From positions 1 through 64,000 of the IMG/VR virus record IMGVR_UViG_3300006802_000089: a stretch of 64,000 nt of DNA; one strand, 5' to 3'. Made by a program: the position numbers and the translations under genes. Of this stretch, positions 23,002-31,580 are shown one piece after another; within the stretch, counting starts at the first letter, position 1; each line of letters starts with the position of its first letter. The notes under the pieces are model-generated. The model had not been told where the DNA came from, did not search any database, and saw nothing but the letters and a program-made list of their open reading frames with translations. This DNA is from a virus.

Positions 23002-25584
23002 TTATAATTGCGCAAACTTTCTACCGGTAGTTATTGCTAGATCTTGTATTCTAAAATTAACGCCTGAAGATGCACTTAGTGCTAATCGATATCTAGATAA
23101 TCCTCCGGATCCTATAACAGATCCTGTAATTTGTCCGGTAAACGTAGCATTTAAACTAGCTCCTCCATGTCTTACTTTAAACGCTTCATAATATTGTAAA
23201 GCACTCCATGTACCATATCCAGTACTATTTTCTACTCCGATTAAAACACTTCCAGTTCCCGGTCCTAATGAAAGATTAAATGCGGAATCAATCCTCATTA
23301 CATCTTCACCATTTAAAATTTTTGTAAAAAATATTTCTCCTACATCAGATTGAGTTCCGGTTACTGAAAATATGCTACCCGTTGCATATATATGACGTCC
23401 AACATTGTATCCGTCTGCATATCCGGTTGCTGTATCTAACATTACAAGTCCATTAGTAGAATCTACTGCCATAAAAGCAGATGCGGTTACATCGCCGGCC
23501 GGCGTTAAATGAAATCCACTTCCGGATATTTCAATGTTTCCTCCACTACCAGATATAAATACTGTGTTAGGATCTCCCAGAAAGAAATTTTGTGTTGCAA
23601 CATACAATTCATCGTCAGACGTAGAATATCGAAAATAGCTGGATGTATTTAAAAATAATTCTAATCCTACACCGCTGTATGGTATTCCGCCTTTCGTGTT
23701 GAATCCTGGCAAGGCACTTCCGCTCCATAGCAAGAATCCTGGATCTCCAACTTCAAATCCACTATATCCTAGTGATCTAACAAATCCTGTGTCGGTTAAT
23801 CCGCTGATTGCGATACCCGATTCCAATGTGTTTGCAACATACAAAGAACCGGTAATCATGGAATAATCGCCGTCTATGTATCTGTTGCCTCCTTGCCAAG
23901 TTAAATTGTTTTTGTAACTGATCAGTTTGCTACGTTCGCCGGCAACGTTGTAATATTCTATTTTAAAAGAAAGCTGATTACCTGATTTGTGTTTGGTTGG
24001 TATTTCGGTTCTAAATCTAGTATAATTTGGTGTATAACCAGGATCGTTGTCTGTTGTGGTTCTGATATCAGAAAAATACCATTCTCCAGCTTCTATAACA
24101 AATAGCAATACTCCGTTGCCGTTTCGATCTGCACGGAAATAAAAAGTTTGATCGTCTATTCGTTGAGATTCAGATCGTATTTCTAATTCGCCAATTGGTT
24201 TTCCAACTTTAACTGGTAATTCCTGATTATAATAGTCTGCGGTAGCATAATTAAATGCACTACCACTCATGTAAGCATATACTTTTGGATTCTGATTGTT
24301 ACTTGTTGCATTGCGAAATGCTCGAGCGTCAAATGTAACTTTGTATTGAGAATCTGCAATAAATTTTCCTGCTACAGATGAAGAAACTTGTAACACATAC
24401 ACATCGTTTTTTCTGGGTATATTTACTGCAGGTACAACTCTTATTGAATTATTTAATGATCCGATATTTCTGGCTAATGCAGGTGCAGTAGTTTCAGTAC
24501 GTCCTAAGTATGTATGACTTTCCCAATATGTGTCTATAGTAGCTTGATCTACAATTGAACCTATATTAACATATGGATCTACACTTGAAGTTGAAGGAAC
24601 AAATATTTGTGTTTCTTCTAATGCTATATCATTTACTAATTCATATGTTCCTACAGTGCCTTTTCCAGAAGCATACACTTTGATTTGACTTACGTCTCCC
24701 GATGCAGGGTCTAATCCTTCTATTTCTACATATGCAAATGATTCAGAATTTTGTGTTGGTGTATACGTCGGAGTAGCTTCATAATCGATAGTATATGCAG
24801 ATGGTCCGAAACTATTGTATGTGTGCGAAAATATGCTTTGACTCGAAAATACTGTGTAAGCAGAAGTTAATTCTATTGCAGTCGACGATAACACTTTTTT
24901 AATAGTGCTGGTATAAGTATTATTGCTTATCGAGTATCTGGGTGTAGGAGATGGATTGTTTGGCGAAGCAACTGTGAGTGTGCCTCCTACCATATCTCCG
25001 GTAAATGTTCCTCCGTCTACTACTATCACAGGAGTAAAATTTTGATTGGTAAATGTTATGGTTCCTGCAGAATATGTTGGAAATTGACCGGATGTATATG
25101 TTCGATTCAGTTGTACACCTACTTGTTCCGAAATACGTATAGTAGGTTCTGTTTCGAATATTATTTCTGAAACATTAGCAATAGTTGGATTAACTGCTAT
25201 GCTTCTGGTCCATTTAACGTTTGGTTTATTGCGCCATTCTGCAGGAACATTTCGAAGTGTGCTTAGTAGTGTTACTGTTGCATCGCCTGGAGAAGTATCT
25301 TCATAAATATAAATTACTATGACACGTGCTTTGTCTTCATCTATATAATTTGCAAGTATTTCAGAATATATAGGATCGCCGTTATAATCTAAAACTTCAA
25401 CTGATATCAAAGAATTAGGCTGAAGAACGTTTTCTCGTCCTCTGAATTTTATAACGTTTTTTCCTGCAGTTAATCTTTCCGGAAATTCTGTTATAACAAA
25501 AACATCGGGTGACGTTAAGCTGTTGTCGGTTTGAAATGTGGGAGTATTAATAAATCCTCTGTAAACTGCAGTTTTCTGTTGCAT
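23002..25584 (-). CDS. Large tail appendage protein
   Basis: An 860-residue, beta-rich protein rich in Ser, Thr, Gly and Tyr, without membrane or signal features. The N-terminal 140 residues (MQQKTAVYRGFINTPTFQTD, later VNPTIANVSEIIFETEPTIR) look like an anchoring domain; the last 250 contain fibre-type strings (SGSGGNIEISGSGFHLTPAG, DVTASAFMAVDSTNG). No endosialidase-type chaperone is seen at the end. It resembles large structural proteins of marine T4-like phages that form part of the baseplate or long fibres. It is isolated between enzyme genes, with its own late-type motif. Confidence 0.7.
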   Translation of the reverse strand: MQQKTAVYRGFINTPTFQTDNSLTSPDVFVITEFPERLTAGKNVIKFRGRENVLQPNSLISVEVLDYNGDPIYSEILANYIDEDKARVIVIYIYEDTSPGDATVTLLSTLRNVPAEWRNKPNVKWTRSIAVNPTIANVSEIIFETEPTIRISEQVGVQLNRTYTSGQFPTYSAGTITFTNQNFTPVIVVDGGTFTGDMVGGTLTVASPNNPSPTPRYSISNNTYTSTIKKVLSSTAIELTSAYTVFSSQSIFSHTYNSFGPSAYTIDYEATPTYTPTQNSESFAYVEIEGLDPASGDVSQIKVYASGKGTVGTYELVNDIALEETQIFVPSTSSVDPYVNIGSIVDQATIDTYWESHTYLGRTETTAPALARNIGSLNNSIRVVPAVNIPRKNDVYVLQVSSSVAGKFIADSQYKVTFDARAFRNATSNNQNPKVYAYMSGSAFNYATADYYNQELPVKVGKPIGELEIRSESQRIDDQTFYFRADRNGNGVLLFVIEAGEWYFSDIRTTTDNDPGYTPNYTRFRTEIPTKHKSGNQLSFKIEYYNVAGERSKLISYKNNLTWQGGNRYIDGDYSMITGSLYVANTLESGIAISGLTDTGFVRSLGYSGFEVGDPGFLLWSGSALPGFNTKGGIPYSGVGLELFLNTSSYFRYSTSDDELYVATQNFFLGDPNTVFISGSGGNIEISGSGFHLTPAGDVTASAFMAVDSTNGLVMLDTATGYADGYNVGRHIYATGSIFSVTGTQSDVGEIFFTKILNGEDVMRIDSAFNLSLGPGTGSVLIGVENSTGYGTWSALQYYEAFKVRHGGASLNATFTGQITGSVIGSGGLSRYRLALSASSGVNFRIQDLAITTGRKFAQL

Positions 25585-25603
25585 CTTATACTTGCATTTT
25601 TAT

Positions 25604-25611
25604 ATAAATAT
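25604..25611 (-). promoter_or_regulatory. Late-type motif before the 860-residue appendage gene
   Basis: ATATTTAT on the minus strand, 19 bases before the start, in the 26-base gap after the recombination nuclease gene. Confidence 0.55.
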
Positions 25612-28600
25612 CAAGTATGTAATATATGGCTGAATCCATCAATCTTGTTAACTTCTAACAGATTGTCTACCATATCTCGCATAGAATCTACATGAGAAAT
25701 AATAATAGAGAAATCAAATTTGGTTCTGAGATATTCAAACAAATTGATAACTGATGATATGTGTTCTGCATCCAAACTACCCCATCCTTCATCAATTGCA
25801 ATGAAATTTGGACGTGGCAGAGCTGAAACATTGATAAGACCGATGCGAATCGCTAGGCTTGAAATAAATCTTTCCATTCCACTGCTTAATTCTAACGGCC
25901 AAGTGTTTTGTTCATCATAAATAATATATCCGTTGATATTTTTACCATCCGTATGCAACACTATGTTAAAATCTACTATCTGATCCAATACATTGTTTAT
26001 TTCAGATTCAATTTTTGGAATTGCCATAGCAACTAAATCATATGGAACACCGTTTCGACTAACTGATTTTAAATAGTATTCAAACGCGCGATATTCCGTT
26101 TCCAATATTTTATACTTTTCAAGTTGTTCTAATGCATGTTTCTTTTTGGTTCGAGCAACTTCTATCTCTCCATGCTTAGCTTTTATCTGATTAGCAATAG
26201 TTTTTAATTGAGTGTTTTTAGTTTCAATTTCAGATTTTATGCTTTGAATCTGTTCGTCTATACGCGCGTTAGTTTCAATAGCCGTTTTATTTTTATGAAA
26301 TTGTTCTTGACGTTCATTGCATGTTTCCAATTCAGATTCTTTGGTTTGTAAATCATTTTCTATGATTTGCAGTTGCAATTCTTCTCGTTCTTTTTGTTGT
26401 TTCAATGTAGCAATCTCAGAATGTATGGATTCGGCTGTTTGTAGATCTTCAACATGTTGTTGCAATGCATCAATTGAATCTTGTTGAGTGTTTAATGTGG
26501 TTGTTAGTTCTTGTAATAAACGTTGATCCGCTCCAATTTCACTCTGGGCTTTGTATGCATCTTGAACAAAAACGTTAGATCTGCAGTACTTGCAATCGGG
26601 GTCATATTCATGTTGCGATAAATGTTTGATCTTTTTTTGTTTCGTCTCAATCTCTCTGTTAACATGTTTAATTTTCGTACTTGTTTCATTGTGTTGTTCC
26701 TGCACTTGTTGATATGCTTTTGACTGTGCTGTTAAAAAATTAACATCGAATGTTGCATATTCTGTTTGTTTTGTTTTTATGCTATTGCCGTATGTTTCAA
26801 TAGTTGTTTCTTTTTTAGTAATCTGATCTTGTAATGATTCTATGTTTTCAATCAATCCGTTTTCAGTTTCTTCTAGTTTTTTAATACTAGGGCCTTCATA
26901 CGTAGTAGGCAGTTTGGATTCGATCAGTTCTAATATTTTGTTTTGTAAATCATTTCTTTGCTCAGAATGTATAGACTCTGAAGCTTCGCATGAAATGATA
27001 ACATCTTTGTTTTGATTTATTATGTTTTCTGACTGTGTTATTATTTCAGCAAAGTCCGTTTTCTTGTATTCTCGTAATTTTCCTGCAGTTTCTTTGATGT
27101 CGTCATTTGCTAACTGATATATTTGTTCAAACACAGTTATATCTAAAAACTGAGACAATAAATCTTTTCTTTCTCGCTGAGACTTGTCAATAAAGTTGTT
27201 GCTGTCTGATTGCAATGAAAATGCAGTTAATATAAAATCGTCATATGTTCCAAGATATTTTCTGATATTTTTATTTGTTTCACTGCGCTCTTCTCCGTTT
27301 AAATTTTCTGCATCAGTATAAAAATTAACATTCACTTTAACGTGTCCGTTTTTTTGTTTTATGCCTTCACGTTGTATGGTGTATTCCGTGTTGTTGATTG
27401 AAAATTTAAATTCTCCTCGAAACCCAGATTTCTGTGTGTTTAACACTTCTCCTGCTTTGCCTGTTTTGCTGCACTTGTCAAATATAGTGTATGTTATTGC
27501 ATCTAATAAACTGGATTTTCCTGATGTGTTTGGTGCAAATAATCCGGTTACATCAGATATTTTTGTGAAGTCAATTGAATTATTTTCTCCGTATGAAAAC
27601 ATGTTTTCAAACTCAAATGATATCGGAGTCCATGTGACGTGTCTAACAGATTCTAGTGCCGGTAATTTGCTGTTGATTGTTCGATTGATATGTCTAACTG
27701 CATCTAGTTCTTCAGCGGTAATATCCGGACTATTGTTTTGCAAATAATCAGTTATCAAGGTGTTTTGATATTCAACATCTCGCACATTTCCTATGCTAAT
27801 ATTTGCAGATCCGTTAGCAGTATTCGCACTGTTGCTGCGTTGAATTGAAATGTCTTGTACTTGATATTTTGAACGCAGAGTTGTTATGAATTTCTTCATG
27901 TCTGCGGCATCTGTATTGTTGAATTTAACTCGTACGCGTGGTTTATTTGGCATACGTTTTGGTGCTGCAGTTATGCTTGTTCCTTCTGTTTCAAACGTAA
28001 CATAACCGTAATCATTATGTATCTGCATGAAGTCGGCTGTTCTGTTTGCCAAGTCCCATCTGAGTATTCCGTGATCCAAAGACTCTCCGTGATTTTGTTG
28101 TATGAGTGACCCTGGATATTTGATTAATGGTTTTTTGACTCCTTCGGCTACGTGATATGTTTGCAACGTTTGATCTGCTTTATGAATATCTCCAAGCAAA
28201 ACCAAATCATGTCCGTCAAATATATCTGTTTTTACATGTTCATTGGATATTTCATATCCTATATCAGTTTTAGCAGAATGCACTGCCCCGTGATGCAATG
28301 CAATTTTATATTTATCAGATTTAATGTCGGCAGCTTTAATGTAATGTTCTGGTGCTACGTCTACTGCCATGTGATTGAACAACACGTTTCCTATTTCATA
28401 TACTGCATTTTCTTTTATGAAATGCACATTAGGATTTTGCAACATGTCCAACACCGGGGACAATGCATCTATTCGGTGCATGTTGTTCAGATTCATGTCA
28501 TGATTACCTAGTATAACTATGGTAGGTATAGTAAACATGTTGAAAAATTCAGTTAGCATTTGTATGAGTTCTGGACTCATATCCAATTTGCTGTGAACTA

Positions 28601-28778
28601 TATCCCCGGTAATCACACAACAACTTGTATCAGTTGCGTGCTGTGAAATTTCTATCATCATGTTTTCGAATACTTCTCGATATTCACGATGTCGTTTAAG
28701 TGTGCGGATATGCACATCACTTATATGAAATATATCCGATATTGTTTCTATTCCAATATCTAAACGTTTTATTTCCAT
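25611..28778 (-). CDS. Fused SbcD-SbcC (gp47-gp46) recombination nuclease
   Basis: A single 1055-residue chain carrying both halves of the Mre11-Rad50 machine. Residues 1-230 are the Mre11/SbcD metallophosphatase: SDVH (20-23), GDIVH (58-62), GNHD (91-94), HHG (162-164), GDIH (196-199). Then an SMC-like ATPase: Walker A APNTSGKS (415-422), two coiled arms around a zinc hook CKYC (about 728-731), signature LSSGMERF (about 962), Walker B FIAIDEGWGSLD (about 993) and H-loop ISHVD. In T4, gp47 and gp46 are separate (339 and 560 residues) and resect DNA ends for recombination-dependent replication. I see no internal stop or restart between the halves. It overlaps primase by ten bases. Confidence 0.93.
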   Translation of the reverse strand: MEIKRLDIGIETISDIFHISDVHIRTLKRHREYREVFENMMIEISQHATDTSCCVITGDIVHSKLDMSPELIQMLTEFFNMFTIPTIVILGNHDMNLNNMHRIDALSPVLDMLQNPNVHFIKENAVYEIGNVLFNHMAVDVAPEHYIKAADIKSDKYKIALHHGAVHSAKTDIGYEISNEHVKTDIFDGHDLVLLGDIHKADQTLQTYHVAEGVKKPLIKYPGSLIQQNHGESLDHGILRWDLANRTADFMQIHNDYGYVTFETEGTSITAAPKRMPNKPRVRVKFNNTDAADMKKFITTLRSKYQVQDISIQRSNSANTANGSANISIGNVRDVEYQNTLITDYLQNNSPDITAEELDAVRHINRTINSKLPALESVRHVTWTPISFEFENMFSYGENNSIDFTKISDVTGLFAPNTSGKSSLLDAITYTIFDKCSKTGKAGEVLNTQKSGFRGEFKFSINNTEYTIQREGIKQKNGHVKVNVNFYTDAENLNGEERSETNKNIRKYLGTYDDFILTAFSLQSDSNNFIDKSQRERKDLLSQFLDITVFEQIYQLANDDIKETAGKLREYKKTDFAEIITQSENIINQNKDVIISCEASESIHSEQRNDLQNKILELIESKLPTTYEGPSIKKLEETENGLIENIESLQDQITKKETTIETYGNSIKTKQTEYATFDVNFLTAQSKAYQQVQEQHNETSTKIKHVNREIETKQKKIKHLSQHEYDPDCKYCRSNVFVQDAYKAQSEIGADQRLLQELTTTLNTQQDSIDALQQHVEDLQTAESIHSEIATLKQQKEREELQLQIIENDLQTKESELETCNERQEQFHKNKTAIETNARIDEQIQSIKSEIETKNTQLKTIANQIKAKHGEIEVARTKKKHALEQLEKYKILETEYRAFEYYLKSVSRNGVPYDLVAMAIPKIESEINNVLDQIVDFNIVLHTDGKNINGYIIYDEQNTWPLELSSGMERFISSLAIRIGLINVSALPRPNFIAIDEGWGSLDAEHISSVINLFEYLRTKFDFSIIISHVDSMRDMVDNLLEVNKIDGFSHILHT

Positions 28779-29710
28779 AAAATACCCATCTGGTAATTAA
28801 TCATCGACTGAAACGTTAATTTGTCGGTTTCTGCGATTCGTTTCGTTATTTCTTCAAAACCTAACTCCGAAGCATCTTGTTCTTGTAAAGCTACAAAATA
28901 CACATTTAATCCTTCTTTCATGAATGTGTCAGCAATATCCAACGCATTGCGAATGGCATCACTATCCAAACAAATGTATATGTCTTGAACTCTTTTTTCT
29001 ATTAATTTTTTTCTTAGTGCCGGTTGTATTATTTTGCCGAACAGCGGCAGTGCATTTCTTTTTATTGCAATTGCATCAAAAGCTCCTTCACACAGTACCA
29101 CCGGCTCATTCCAATTGATCATCATTTCAAAACCTATTATGTCTTTTGACACTTTTGGATTCTTGTGTTTCTGCCAATCTGCCTGATAAAAAGCTCGACT
29201 AACAAAATAATTTAGTTGTCCGTCGGCATCATAGCTTGGAATAATTATTTTGCCGGAATATGCTCCTTCTTCACAATACCCAATACGATATCTGATAATA
29301 TCAAACACAGAAACGTTTCTGGATTTTAAATATGAAATAGCATTGCGATAATCCGGAGTATTCTTAGTTACCCAAAGTGGACGATATTCTGCCGGCAGTT
29401 GTAATATTTCTTTCTGAGTAACACTGTCGGTGTTTCGGAATTTAGATATTTTAATTATACGTTCTAATTCTTCGAACCTTTGTTTTGGCAGTTTTAATCT
29501 GGTAAACAAACTGTGAATACTACGACCTTTTTCATCAGAAATCCAACAGTGCCAAGCATTTTCTCCTTTGCTGGTAGTTTTAATATTGATTTCTAATTTT
29601 GGTTTGTAATGTGATTTGAACGGAGAAAAGAATGCTATGTTATCGCCTGAGGTTGTTTTACCTTTACCTAGAACAGATTCCAATAACTGTAGTAATCTTT
29701 GGTTTGCCAT
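28769..29710 (-). CDS. DnaG-type primase (TOPRIM)
   Basis: A 313-residue primase. The TOPRIM core has VVLCEGAFDAIAIKRNALPL (catalytic Glu) and IYICLDSDAIRNAL (the DxD pair). The N-terminal region looks like a CHC2 zinc-ribbon that has lost ligands: where DnaG has CPFHxxxxPSL it reads SPFKSHYKPKLEI (29-41), though AWHCW remains. So the zinc site is probably absent. In T4 gp61 this enzyme makes primers for the lagging strand with the gp41 helicase, which is not in the window. A TTnGGA/TATAWT promoter ends 6 bases before the ATG, suggesting a nearly leaderless mRNA. Confidence 0.88.
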   Translation of the reverse strand: MANQRLLQLLESVLGKGKTTSGDNIAFFSPFKSHYKPKLEINIKTTSKGENAWHCWISDEKGRSIHSLFTRLKLPKQRFEELERIIKISKFRNTDSVTQKEILQLPAEYRPLWVTKNTPDYRNAISYLKSRNVSVFDIIRYRIGYCEEGAYSGKIIIPSYDADGQLNYFVSRAFYQADWQKHKNPKVSKDIIGFEMMINWNEPVVLCEGAFDAIAIKRNALPLFGKIIQPALRKKLIEKRVQDIYICLDSDAIRNALDIADTFMKEGLNVYFVALQEQDASELGFEEITKRIAETDKLTFQSMINYQMGILWK

Positions 29711-29716
29711 ATTAAT

Positions 29717-29745
29717 ATTATAAGAAAAATACTGAAGTATCCAAA
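29717..29745 (-). promoter_or_regulatory. TTnGGA/TATAWT promoter before primase
   Basis: On the minus strand TTTGGAT, 16 bases, TATAAT. The -10 box ends only 6 bases before the primase ATG, so transcription would start at or very near the first codon. Confidence 0.65.
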
Positions 29746-29794
29746 GTATATGGCTTTGATATAATTAATATATAATATATGTCAGACACAAACA

Positions 29795-29872
29795 TTTCAT
29801 TAATGGTCTAACGATTTCATTTATTAAATAAATTTAATTTCATTCAATCAGTTAAATTAATTAACTTTCATT
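29795..29872. repeat. Four TTTCATT repeats in an AT-rich gap
   Basis: TTTCATT occurs at 29795, 29815, 29838 and 29866 (plus strand), three of the four preceded by A, at 20-28 base spacing, in the 204-base gap between the endonuclease and primase genes. The gap is otherwise A/T runs with short palindromes (ATTAATTAA). It may be an activator site, a replication origin or simply biased composition. Confidence 0.4.
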
Positions 29873-29882
29873 AATTACAAAT

Positions 29883-29912
29883 AAAATAGTAATTTAAATT
29901 TTAAAATCCAAC
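29883..29912 (-). promoter_or_regulatory. Weak second TTnGGA-type promoter upstream of primase
   Basis: On the minus strand GTTGGAT, 17 bases, TATTTT. It would give a 170-base leader across the TTTCATT repeats. Weaker than the proximal site and partly beyond the stop of the endonuclease gene. Confidence 0.3.
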
Positions 29913-29914
29913 CT

Positions 29915-30394
29915 TTATGCAAAAAACTTTTTCGGATTGTTTGCCGTTTCGCCTTGTTTCACACATTCCGATAACCATGCATCAGGTATCTGTTTTTTTG
30001 CTACATGCATGATACCCAGCTTGTTTGCATAAGCTTCATAAGTAGTTTTGCTGTTTTTTGATATGCGTTGATTAGGATTCTGAAACACCATGCGTATGTC
30101 TATTCCCGGATTAGAAGTCAAAACATGTTTCATTTTTTTGCGATCTGCTACGGTCCAACGACCCTTTGTTTCCACATACATGATTTCGCCGTTGCGTTTG
30201 GTAAATACAAAGTCTGGAGTGTATTTGTGTTTGGTTTCTGGTACTGTATAATTCAGTGTTTCTGTTTCATAATTTAATGGATATGCAGCTTCGGTTATTT
30301 GTTCTGACACTGATAATTCTAGTCCAGACTTGTAACCATGTTTATATGCAGCTTGTCGTGTTTTACTTGTGGTATTCCAATGATTTTTTCGCAT
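29915..30394 (-). CDS. Holliday junction resolvase, T7 endonuclease I-like
   Basis: A 159-residue nuclease of the T7 gp3 type: SGLELSVSEQI (residues 24-34, conserved Glu), YTPDFVF (58-64, Asp), EIMYVETKGRW (70-80, E75 and K77) and the later MVFQNPNQRISKNSKTTYE. The E..PD..ExK pattern is the metal-binding active site. T7 endonuclease I is 149 residues. It resolves branched DNA so that it can be packaged; T4 uses an unrelated enzyme (gp49), so here the job has been taken by a T7-type protein. It lies beside the recombination nuclease and primase. Confidence 0.88.
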   Translation of the reverse strand: MRKNHWNTTSKTRQAAYKHGYKSGLELSVSEQITEAAYPLNYETETLNYTVPETKHKYTPDFVFTKRNGEIMYVETKGRWTVADRKKMKHVLTSNPGIDIRMVFQNPNQRISKNSKTTYEAYANKLGIMHVAKKQIPDAWLSECVKQGETANNPKKFFA

Positions 30395-30408
30395 AACTTA
30401 ATTTTAAT

Positions 30409-31569
30409 TTACATATAGTCCCATGTTATTTCAATTTCTTTTGATGTTAACGTAGGATTTTCTTCAGTACCTGATTTAATAAGAATAAATGGAAATTTTA
30501 TGGTACCTTGATTATCGGTTGTAATTAAATCTTCAACATGTTCATAAACTTTGTCGACAGTTACTCGATTCAATGCTGTAATTTTCGATAATTTTGCCGT
30601 TTCACTAACATTTACACCCATACCTTGTTTTTCGAAAAATTCAACATATGAAGTTGTCAAAAAATCCGCAGCACCAATTTCATCATCGCCGTTTATCCAT
30701 CTATCAGCTCTCTTCCATAACGGATCCCAACTTTTAAACTCGCTAAAATAAAATTCTGCATCATCATCTAGTAATTCTTTTAGTTGCTTGCAAATAGTAT
30801 ATATTTTCGAATTAAATGCAATCTGTTTATCATAATTTTTACTAGTAATACCCAATGTTTCTATAGTAGGCAAATTGTTCTTTAATGAAATTGTATAATC
30901 ACCACCATCTTTAAATCCGGCTTGATCAAAAAACATATTCCAACTGTTATTATCTTCAGTAAATATTAATTGTGTTGTTCCGGCTGAATTATCTGCAGCT
31001 TCCGAATCATCTTTTTTGTCAGTAACAGCGGTTCCTGCTGTATTTGAAACATGTATGTGATTTTCATGTCGATCTGACTCGTTGTCACCACTTTTGTACC
31101 ATAATACAGATTTAGGATTATTTGAGTTTTCTACATTGTGGGTGTACCCCATGCCACTTAGTTGTTTTTGTAATCTATCTCCTAATAGTTTAAATTTATC
31201 TGGGTTTGACTTATACGTGTATCCGTTAAATGTTGCAATATCAACGGCTGCTCCTGGAGTACGAAAATGTCTTGAGTTATCCGTATGTGGACCTTTAGTT
31301 GTGCTATTGATTACTAACTTCATAGATAGAGCAGATGCAGCTAATTCCAAATCTGCCATAAGTTTTGGATTAACATTAGTATCTAAACCAGATGCAAATT
31401 CAACACTCCATTTCGGTGCAGATGTATCGTCAGTTGTATCGTCAGATGTAGTTGTAGTGTCAGATGTAGTTGTAGTATCAGATGTAGTTGTATCTTCATC
31501 GCTCCAAACATCCACTTCTTCGTCTTGTTCTAGTAATAAATTTTTTAATAATAATTGTTTATGTTTCAT
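30409..31569 (-). CDS. M15-type peptidase with capsid-targeting-like leader
   Basis: A 386-residue protein. The start MKHKQLLLKNLLLEQ fits a leader cut after LLE14. Residues 26-50 are a low-complexity Asp-Thr-Ser linker (DTTTTSD repeats). Residues 53-180 read as a VanY/M15 zinc peptidase: RHFRTPGAAVDI (H101, D110) and HENHIHVS (H171, H173). M15 enzymes cut peptidoglycan peptides. The C-terminal 190 residues are unrecognised. The leader suggests that the protein is packaged in the head, so it may act on the wall from inside during entry rather than at lysis; a lysis role is not excluded. It begins a run of three leader-bearing genes (with 31581 and 33157). Confidence 0.72.
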   Translation of the reverse strand: MKHKQLLLKNLLLEQDEEVDVWSDEDTTTSDTTTTSDTTTTSDDTTDDTSAPKWSVEFASGLDTNVNPKLMADLELAASALSMKLVINSTTKGPHTDNSRHFRTPGAAVDIATFNGYTYKSNPDKFKLLGDRLQKQLSGMGYTHNVENSNNPKSVLWYKSGDNESDRHENHIHVSNTAGTAVTDKKDDSEAADNSAGTTQLIFTEDNNSWNMFFDQAGFKDGGDYTISLKNNLPTIETLGITSKNYDKQIAFNSKIYTICKQLKELLDDDAEFYFSEFKSWDPLWKRADRWINGDDEIGAADFLTTSYVEFFEKQGMGVNVSETAKLSKITALNRVTVDKVYEHVEDLITTDNQGTIKFPFILIKSGTEENPTLTSKEIEITWDYM

Positions 31570-31580
31570 ATTTTTATATG

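Noticed and set aside
31430-31500. Short tandem repeats that might suggest a CRISPR or minisatellite
   Set aside because: They encode an in-frame Asp-Thr-Ser linker (DTTTTSD units) between leader and peptidase domain; there are no spacers.
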